From NCBI GenBank assembly GCA_041740995.1, contig JBGSKY010000091.1:1-9884 (forward strand): DNA of 9,884 nt, read 5' to 3'. Positions 5,991-9,884 of the stretch are shown in pieces. Every line of letters begins with the position of its first letter. The first letter of the stretch is position 1. This DNA comes from JBGSKY01 sp041740995. Its GTDB lineage: Bacteria > Planctomycetota > Planctomycetia > Pirellulales > Pirellulaceae. The notes beneath the pieces are model-generated. The model worked only from the letters and a program-made list of their open reading frames with translations, was not told the origin of the DNA and ran no database searches. The position numbers and the translations under genes were made by a program.

Positions 5991-6020
5991 TAACAACGAA
6001 CTGCCGAAACGGAATATATC
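5991..6020 (+). repeat. Possible truncated third Y RNA leader
   Basis: AACAACGAACTGCCGAAACGG and the following AATATATCCACC resemble the 5' motif of the other RNAs (GAACTGCCTGTTTGGATTACATCAACC at 5317-5343). No matching 3' strand (GTTCGTTGTT) is found downstream, so it may be a remnant cut by the neighbouring gene pair. Confidence 0.3.
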
Positions 6021-6026
6021 CACCAT

Positions 6027-6236
6027 CTAGCCGCAGCTACCGAATGACGCATCTTGATCGTCATTGATTGTTTTGAATTCTTCGGAAGGAGCTTTCATTG
6101 GAGTTGCTTTGACCAACGAAAGCCCTAACTGATTTAACTCACTTACTTCCCTTATTCGACGCGTGATAGCTTCACTCGACATTTCAACAGGACAGTTTTT
6201 GGGAGCTAATGCGTTGTTTGATGTACTATTTTTCAT
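6027..6236 (-). CDS. Small partner protein of the nucleotidyltransferase
   Basis: This is a 69-aa protein starting at ATG 6236 (MKNSTSNNALAPKN); an ATG three codons earlier at 6245 is possible. The centre, residues 16-43, is an amphipathic helical stretch (VEMSSEAITRRIREVSELNQ, then LGLSLVKA); the tail is acidic and unstructured. Its start overlaps the end of the upstream nucleotidyltransferase gene by 11 bases, which implies translational coupling. Short helical proteins with this ITRRIREVSELNQLG-like core accompany such nucleotidyltransferases. By position it would be the antitoxin or accessory subunit, but this is inference. Confidence 0.65.
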   Translation of the reverse strand: MKNSTSNNALAPKNCPVEMSSEAITRRIREVSELNQLGLSLVKATPMKAPSEEFKTINDDQDASFGSCG

Positions 6237-6681
6237 CGGGAGCAAATCCGAGATTTTTGATATCCAAGAGATCTACGTCTCGGCCAGCGGCACGCTTCAT
6301 CTCGACTAGGCCTTCAACTGAAACAACACAAATGGGTAAGCCATTCCAGTCGAACCATTGTCGCTTCTGCCACGCGATGGTGTCTAGTCGCTTTGGCACG
6401 AGCAAATCGAGAATTCTGAAATCACTGCCTTCGATCTTGAGAATGCGATACGCATCGGAGTCGGGAAAAGGGATTTTACCAGATTCATCAAGAAAGCCTA
6501 ACGTTGCAGCGGTAGATCGAGCGTGATTTAACGAGTCGGGCGACACGAGAAAGTCAATGTCTTTGGTGAATCGTGGATACCCGTGAATTGCGACAGCCAT
6601 TCCTCCGCACAGCGCATAGTCGATCTTCTCTCTGTTGAAGAGTTGCACTAGTTCTAGAAGCTCTGATTCAAGGGATTGCAC
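6226..6681 (-). CDS. AbiEii/MNT-like nucleotidyltransferase
   Basis: This is a 151-aa protein with the minimal nucleotidyltransferase fold. G26-G27 (ALCGGMAVAIHGYPRFTK) begins the GG/GS loop, D41-I-D43 is the metal-binding pair, and D92 in FRILDLLV is the likely third acidic residue. HGYPRFTKDIDFLV is diagnostic of the AbiEii/DUF6036-type group. Relatives include toxins that modify tRNA ends, but many members are uncharacterised. The C-terminal LVEMKRAAGRDVDLLDIKNL helix is also typical. It is complete, with all catalytic positions kept. It overlaps the small partner gene and lies close to tRNA-like RNAs, which makes an RNA substrate thinkable but unproven. Confidence 0.85.
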   Translation of the reverse strand: MQSLESELLELVQLFNREKIDYALCGGMAVAIHGYPRFTKDIDFLVSPDSLNHARSTAATLGFLDESGKIPFPDSDAYRILKIEGSDFRILDLLVPKRLDTIAWQKRQWFDWNGLPICVVSVEGLVEMKRAAGRDVDLLDIKNLGFAPDEK

Positions 6682-6940
6682 GCTGGCTCACTAATTGCGA
6701 AAGCTTGAAATTGCCTATCAATCTGGCAAACTCTTGATCCAAACGAAGTCATCGTAAGCAAAGTCGTCTTGTGGCTCAAGTTCAAGAATTGATGTATGGG
6801 TGAACGCCTCTTAAATCATCCAATAAATTCAGTTTTAGAACTGGATTCTATTTGCGGTAGATAATTTCGCGAACATCTCTTAATGATGCGGGTCTTTAAA
6901 CGCAATCAATAAACAAATGAATGAACAAGGCGAAGCGAAT
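6682..6940 (-). other. Intergenic stretch with a possible gene remnant
   Basis: No full gene is visible. On the minus strand 6718-6810 reads EAFTHTSILELEPQDDFAYD and DFVWIKSLPD before a TGA, with a stop just upstream and no start codon. It looks like the C-terminal end of a small protein that once preceded the nucleotidyltransferase, perhaps an antitoxin-like partner. The rest is AT-rich and includes a small CAGTT-TTAG-AACTG hairpin near 6830-6843. Confidence 0.3.
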
Positions 6941-6943
6941 GAA

Positions 6944-6973
6944 GTGTGAAGTCTGAAGGGAGAAGTTTGAATG
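6944..6973 (+). repeat. Left inverted-repeat arm flanking the four-helix-bundle gene
   Basis: GTGTGAAGTCTGAAGGGAGA and the following AGTTTGAATG form an imperfect inverted repeat with 7325-7359, whose reverse complement ends TTTGAAGGGTGAAGTTTGAA. A transcript across the gene could fold into a long stem, as IVS elements do. Confidence 0.6.
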
Positions 6974-7321
6974 CTACTCCCGAGACTTCTTCACAATGGT
7001 CGTCAAGATGGCAACTAGCTCGTTAGCTTCGTCCTTGAGCGGGACTAGCCGAACAGGTGGCACAAGCTCGCTGGCTACGAGTAAACGCAGCCAATAATGA
7101 GACTCGCGAGCCTCTTTGCAGGCAATCGAATACTTGTGAACAAAGTCCTTTCGACTTTCAGAGGCAATTCCCTCCTCGACGTTTGCACCAATGGACTTGC
7201 CAGCACGAAGCAACTGCGTTGCCAAGTTTGTTGAGACTCGTCCCTGCTGTTCTAGGTAGGTACAGAGCCTAACAATCCTATCCGCAAAAGCAAAGGTTCG
7301 ATCTGGAAGGTCACTTTTCAT
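6974..7321 (-). CDS. Four-helix-bundle protein (23S rRNA intervening-sequence type)
   Basis: This is a 115-aa all-helical protein. It follows the TIGR02436 pattern: FAFADRIVRLCTYLEQQ, the conserved helix QLLRAGKSIGANVEEGIASE, then DFVHKYSIACKEARESHYWL, and a final LVAILTTIVKKS helix. Members occur inside the intervening sequence of 23S rRNA genes or at dispersed loci; they are small, positively charged and of unknown role. The gene is framed by inverted-repeat arms at 6944-6973 and 7325-7359, so the whole unit of about 0.4 kb may be a mobile or once-mobile element. It is inserted directly before the Ro60-like gene, on the opposite strand. The start ATG 7321 matches the usual family N-terminus. 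Confidence 0.9.
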   Translation of the reverse strand: MKSDLPDRTFAFADRIVRLCTYLEQQGRVSTNLATQLLRAGKSIGANVEEGIASESRKDFVHKYSIACKEARESHYWLRLLVASELVPPVRLVPLKDEANELVAILTTIVKKSRE

Positions 7322-7324
7322 TTA

Positions 7325-7359
7325 CATTCCCCTTTCAAACTTCACCCTTCAAATTTCAC
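7325..7359 (-). repeat. Right inverted-repeat arm flanking the four-helix-bundle gene
   Basis: Its reverse complement, GTGAAATTTGAAGGGTGAAG then TTTGAAAGGGGAATG, matches the left arm at 6944-6973 with scattered differences. It ends nine bases before the start codon of the Ro60-like gene. Confidence 0.6.
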
Positions 7360-7368
7360 AATTCTACC

Positions 7369-7833
7369 ATGGCCAACAAATCTCTATTTGCAAGTCTTAC
7401 CAGCCGATTGCCGCGAGCAAACGCAGTCAACGAAGCGGGTGGCCTAGCGTACAAGCTTGAGCCGAAGCACGCCCTGGCTCAAGTTGCCGCAACGGGTACG
7501 TTCGGTAACGCGTTCTACAGCACGGCCCAGACGCAGCTCGACGAAGTGCTGAAGTTGATCGACGAGGTCGACGACAACCAGTACTTGGCAAAGCTGGCGT
7601 TGTACGCTCGTGAGAAGGCGTTCATGAAGGATATGCCGGCCGCATTGCTGGTCGCGCTATCGGTTCGTGATACCGAGCTGATGCACCGAGTGTTCGATCG
7701 CGTAGTCGATATTCCTCGAGTATTCGATAACAAGCCCGGTGCCGACGCGGAGACTACGATGATCGTCGCGTTGACGCCTCGGATAATCGACATGCAGGAA
7801 TTGTCCGTTGTTACCGGAACAAACAACCAGTAG
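7369..7833 (+). pseudogene. Truncated TROVE-domain (Ro60/Rsr) protein with foreign tail
   Basis: This is a 154-aa ORF. Residues 1 to about 113 are the N-terminal part of a TROVE-domain protein: GGLAYKLEPKHALAQVAATG, TFGNAFY, NQYLAKLALYAREKAFMKDM, PAALLVALSVRD, LMHRVFDRVVD. Full-length bacterial Ro60 proteins are about 500-540 aa, with a ring of helical repeats and a von Willebrand A domain; most of the ring and the VWA part are missing. After VVD the sequence changes to IPRVFDNKPGADAETTMIVA then LTPRIID, which resembles the C-terminus of a secretin-like protein rather than TROVE. The junction is near 7705-7713. No Shine-Dalgarno is visible before ATG 7369, because the IVS-type repeat arm lies right upstream. 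Ro60 proteins bind Y RNAs, candidates for which lie at 5309-5990. Confidence 0.78.
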
Positions 7834-8284
7834 CGAGGTTTGTTTGCGTCACTCGCGAGATCCCAGATTGATCAGATCAGAACGATATGTTTATTTGCTA
7901 TGCGCGATCGCTGTCCTATTTTCGGGATTAGCGTCGCGCCGCTATCGAAGTGTTCTGCCAACGTTTTTGGCTGAGTACGCCGGCGACACACTGTGGGCGC
8001 TGATGCTGTTTTTGTTGGTCAGCACGCTACTTGCTGGTCGGCCGATCATGATGCGGGCGGCGATCTCGCTAGCACTCGCTTTTTTGGTAGAGATCAGCCA
8101 GCTCTATCGCGCCCCTTGGATCGACTCGATCCGCCAGACCACGCTGGGTGGGCTAGTTCTGGGTTTCGGATTTCTCTGGACTGATCTCGTTTGCTACTCG
8201 GTCGGTATAGCGGTCGGAGCCCTCACAGAATGGGGGATCGGGCGCGTTGGTGGAGCGCCCCCCCAAAAGGCTTCTGATTGTTAA
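7808..8284 (+). CDS. DUF2809 family membrane protein
   Basis: This protein is up to 158 aa. The conserved part begins with VYLLCAIAVLFSGLASRRYR, includes FLAEYAGDTLWALMLFLLVS, then LALAFLVEISQLYRAPWID, and ends with TTLGGLVLGFGFLWTDLVCY. These are hallmarks of DUF2809, small integral membrane proteins of unknown function. Four to five membrane segments are predicted, at about 26-42, 57-75, 82-98, 112-132 and 130-142. The ATG at 7808 overlaps the Ro60 fragment by 26 bases and gives an atypical N-terminus; TTG at 7868 (giving IRSERYVYLLC after the start) is a likely better start. No function can be given. Confidence 0.85.
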   Translation: MLPEQTTSSEVCLRHSRDPRLIRSERYVYLLCAIAVLFSGLASRRYRSVLPTFLAEYAGDTLWALMLFLLVSTLLAGRPIMMRAAISLALAFLVEISQLYRAPWIDSIRQTTLGGLVLGFGFLWTDLVCYSVGIAVGALTEWGIGRVGGAPPQKASDC

Positions 8285-8328
8285 CTATCTCCAAGATCGC
8301 AGATGCCAACTATCCGGACCCAATCGCA

Positions 8329-8340
8329 TAACAATTGTTA
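8329..8340. promoter_or_regulatory. Perfect 12-base palindrome upstream of the amide hydrolase
   Basis: TAACAATTGTTA is a perfect palindrome, followed at once by another CAATTG. It lies 86 bases before the hydrolase start and could be an operator, but no regulator is nearby. Confidence 0.25.
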
Positions 8341-8359
8341 CAATTGGACTTTTAAGTGA

Positions 8360-8387
8360 AGTCTGGTAGGCCCTTCCGGATCAGACT
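8360..8387 (+). terminator. Weak hairpin between DUF2809 and the amide hydrolase
   Basis: AGTCTG (8360-8365) pairs with CAGACT (8382-8387) around a 16-base loop, without a T-tract. It may be a weak terminator or a leader structure of the hydrolase mRNA. Confidence 0.2.
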
Positions 8388-8425
8388 CGCTTCTCGATTG
8401 TGATTTTGAAGGTGGAGCCATTGGT

Positions 8426-9478
8426 ATGAGTAAAGGTCTAAGACAATTTGTTGCAGGACTGTGCATTTGTGTTGCGTCTTTTCCAATTAGCTTTGCGAAT
8501 GCATGCAGTCGCGCTGTCTATTTCGGCAAAATGGGACAGACCGTTACTGGGCGCACCATGGACTGGCAGGAAGACATGCACACCGACTTGTGGATTTTCC
8601 CACGAGGCATGAAGCGTGACGGCGGCATGGGCGATAAGGGATTTAAATGGACAAGCAAATACGGCAGCGTTATCGCATCGGTATACGAGGCTGGCACGGC
8701 TGATGGCATGAATGAAAAGGGACTTGTCGCCAATTTGCTGTTCCTTGTCGAGAGTGAGTATCCCAGTCCCGAAGGCGACAACCGGCCTCAGATGTCGATC
8801 TCGGCTTGGACGCAGTACGTGCTCGATAGTTTTGAGACGGTCGAAGGGGCTGTTGCGGAACTTCGCAAAGAGGCATTCCGCCCGGTGAGCGTTGTGGCCC
8901 CTAATGGCGTTGAAGGAAAGATCCACTTATCGATCTCCGATCCATCGGGAGACTCGGCAATTATTGAGTACATCAATGGCAAGCAAGTAATTCACCATGG
9001 CCGGCAGTTTCAGGTGATGACCAATTCGCCAAAATATGACCAACAATTGGCTCTCAATGAGTACTGGAAACAGATCGGTGGAACCGTGATGCTTCCTGGC
9101 ACCAACCGTGCAGCAGATCGTTTCGCCCGAGCGAGCTTCTACATCAACGCGGCGGAGCAGTCAGCCGAAGCCAGGGAAGCCGTTGCCTCGGTGTTCAGTG
9201 TCATGCGCAACGTCAGCGTTCCGCGAGGAATCAGCACGCCCAACCAGCCCAACATATCCTCGACGATCTGGCGCACCGTGTCGGATCAGAAAAATCGAGT
9301 TTACTATTTCGAGGACACTTCCAGCCCGAGTGTCGTCTGGGTCGATCTAAAGCGCGTTGACTTTGCGGAAGGCACCGGAGTTCGGAAATTGGACCTCCAC
9401 GGCAATTCGATCATTGGCGGAGATCAGACCGGTGGTTTCAAGAATTCGGAGCTTTTCGTGTTTCTTGCCCCCACGTAA
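8426..9478 (+). CDS. Secreted choloylglycine-hydrolase-family linear amide C-N hydrolase
   Basis: This is a 350-aa protein. Residues 1-26 are a signal peptide (MSKGLRQFVAGLCICVASFP, cleaved after FANA), which exposes Cys27 as the N-terminal nucleophile, as needed in this Ntn-hydrolase family. The GRTMDWQED motif at 42-50 supplies the conserved Arg and Asp. GMNEKGLVANLLFL (about 94-107) supplies the oxyanion-hole Asn. Later landmarks are HLSISDPSGDSAIIEYINGK (about 168-187), NSPKYDQQL (201-209), and LPGTNRAADRFARA (about 224-237), which holds the conserved Arg. The length is normal. The family contains bile-salt hydrolases, penicillin V acylases and acyl-homoserine-lactone acylases; substrate choice cannot be read from sequence, and bile salts are unlikely in a free-living planctomycete. 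AAGGTGGAG before the ATG is a plausible ribosome binding site. Confidence 0.92.
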   Translation: MSKGLRQFVAGLCICVASFPISFANACSRAVYFGKMGQTVTGRTMDWQEDMHTDLWIFPRGMKRDGGMGDKGFKWTSKYGSVIASVYEAGTADGMNEKGLVANLLFLVESEYPSPEGDNRPQMSISAWTQYVLDSFETVEGAVAELRKEAFRPVSVVAPNGVEGKIHLSISDPSGDSAIIEYINGKQVIHHGRQFQVMTNSPKYDQQLALNEYWKQIGGTVMLPGTNRAADRFARASFYINAAEQSAEAREAVASVFSVMRNVSVPRGISTPNQPNISSTIWRTVSDQKNRVYYFEDTSSPSVVWVDLKRVDFAEGTGVRKLDLHGNSIIGGDQTGGFKNSELFVFLAPT

Positions 9479-9669
9479 ATCTCGATCACTTTCATTCGCC
9501 AAGTGGGGGATCAGACGCTTGGGTGGGCCAAAATTGGAGAAGGTTTCTGTCCGTTAGGATTTGCTACCGCTGTGTTAATCAAACCCATCTTTGGAAACGG
9601 AGATCTTGAGAGTTCGCAGTAGAGAACTGGGGTGCCGGAGGGGACGGCTCGCGTTTCTGTCGCGGCCCG

Positions 9670-9695
9670 ATATCTCTCTTTCCTAACGGAGATAT
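9670..9695 (+). repeat. Inverted repeat ATATCTC / GAGATAT
   Basis: ATATCTC (9670-9676) pairs with GAGATAT (9689-9695) across a 12-base loop. It could be a processing or termination structure for the hydrolase transcript. Confidence 0.35.
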
Positions 9696-9750
9696 TTGGG
9701 GCAGGCGTCGCGGACGCGGAAAAGGCCCAAAACGTTGGGTAGAAACGAAA

Positions 9751-9784
9751 AACGCCGGGCGTCGATCTCTCGTCGTCCGGCGTT
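9751..9784 (+). terminator. Hairpin terminator after the amide hydrolase
   Basis: AACGCCGG (9751-9758) pairs with CCGGCGTT (9777-9784) around an 18-base loop, followed by AACTTTTC. It is a terminator-like structure, although about 270 bases after the stop codon. Confidence 0.5.
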
Positions 9785-9884
9785 AACTTTTCGGTGCTTT
9801 TTCCGATGAAAAAACTAAGGCTCCCCGAACTGACCCTGAAATCGAACCTTTTCTGAGTAGTCGGTTTTGGATGTCCTTCTATAG

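Larger units (their letters stand above)
9479..9884. other. Gene-free stretch at the right edge
   Basis: About 400 bases without a credible coding frame on either strand. It contains two inverted repeats, at 9670-9695 and 9751-9784. The rest has no recognisable signal, and the next gene would begin beyond the window. Confidence 0.5.

Noticed and set aside
5365..6000. Integron attC sites, suggested by AACAATTCG and GTTTAAC strings
   Set aside because: No R'/R'' pair with proper spacing was found, the complementary strands enclose the RNAs rather than lying between cassettes, and no integrase is present.
1..9884. CRISPR array, prophage or rRNA operon
   Set aside because: No regularly spaced repeats, phage structural genes or rRNA sequence were seen; the four-helix-bundle gene is of IVS type but lies outside any rRNA gene.

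Overview
The window looks like a chromosomal stretch of a planctomycete, probably Pirellulaceae or a Rhodopirellula relative. This is inferred from gene content: an ECF sigma factor with a planctomycete-style N-terminal extension, an ECF42-type sigma factor with a YCII partner, a planctomycete-type secreted cupredoxin, a four-helix-bundle IVS protein, a mini SEC-C protein and an ISAs1-family element. Base composition is moderate, gene density is low, and several genes are broken.

Left part (1-2790, mostly minus strand). A partial sigma factor runs off the left edge. It combines an H-x3-C-x2-C N-terminus, a helical module like the N-terminal part of planctomycete Ser/Thr kinases, and sigma-70 region 2. 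Directly upstream of it lies a frameshifted ISAs1-family copy whose terminal repeats can be read at 897-914 and 2139-2156. The right end of the IS truncates a secreted cupredoxin-like gene after residue 144. There is no target duplication and the rest of that gene is missing, so the IS is the seam of a deletion or rearrangement. An unusual tRNA-Trp(CCA) follows.

Middle (2788-5142). A compact ECF42 module: the sigma factor and its YCII (DGPF) partner form a minus-strand operon, and a four-helix membrane protein is divergent. Both divergent promoters carry the same box, TGTCGA-N17-CGTC, which suggests autoregulation and one shared regulon.

RNA region (5234-6020). A tRNA-Thr(UGU)-like gene abuts a short hairpin RNA. 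A 55-aa SEC-C protein comes next, then two tandem structured RNAs. In each of these a T arm precedes a D arm, an acceptor-like stem joins them, and the 5' and 3' ends pair with each other. That is the architecture of bacterial Y RNAs of the tRNA-mimic (YrlA) type. About 1.4 kb downstream lies the N-terminal part of a TROVE/Ro60 (Rsr) gene, the known protein partner of Y RNAs, cut short and joined to an unrelated tail. Between them sit a nucleotidyltransferase plus small-protein pair and an IVS-type four-helix-bundle gene framed by inverted repeats. This reads as a remodelled or decaying Ro60/Y RNA locus, and is the most interesting part of the window.

Right part (7808-9884). A DUF2809 membrane protein, a secreted choloylglycine-hydrolase-family (linear amide) Ntn hydrolase, and about 400 bases without genes that contain two hairpins.
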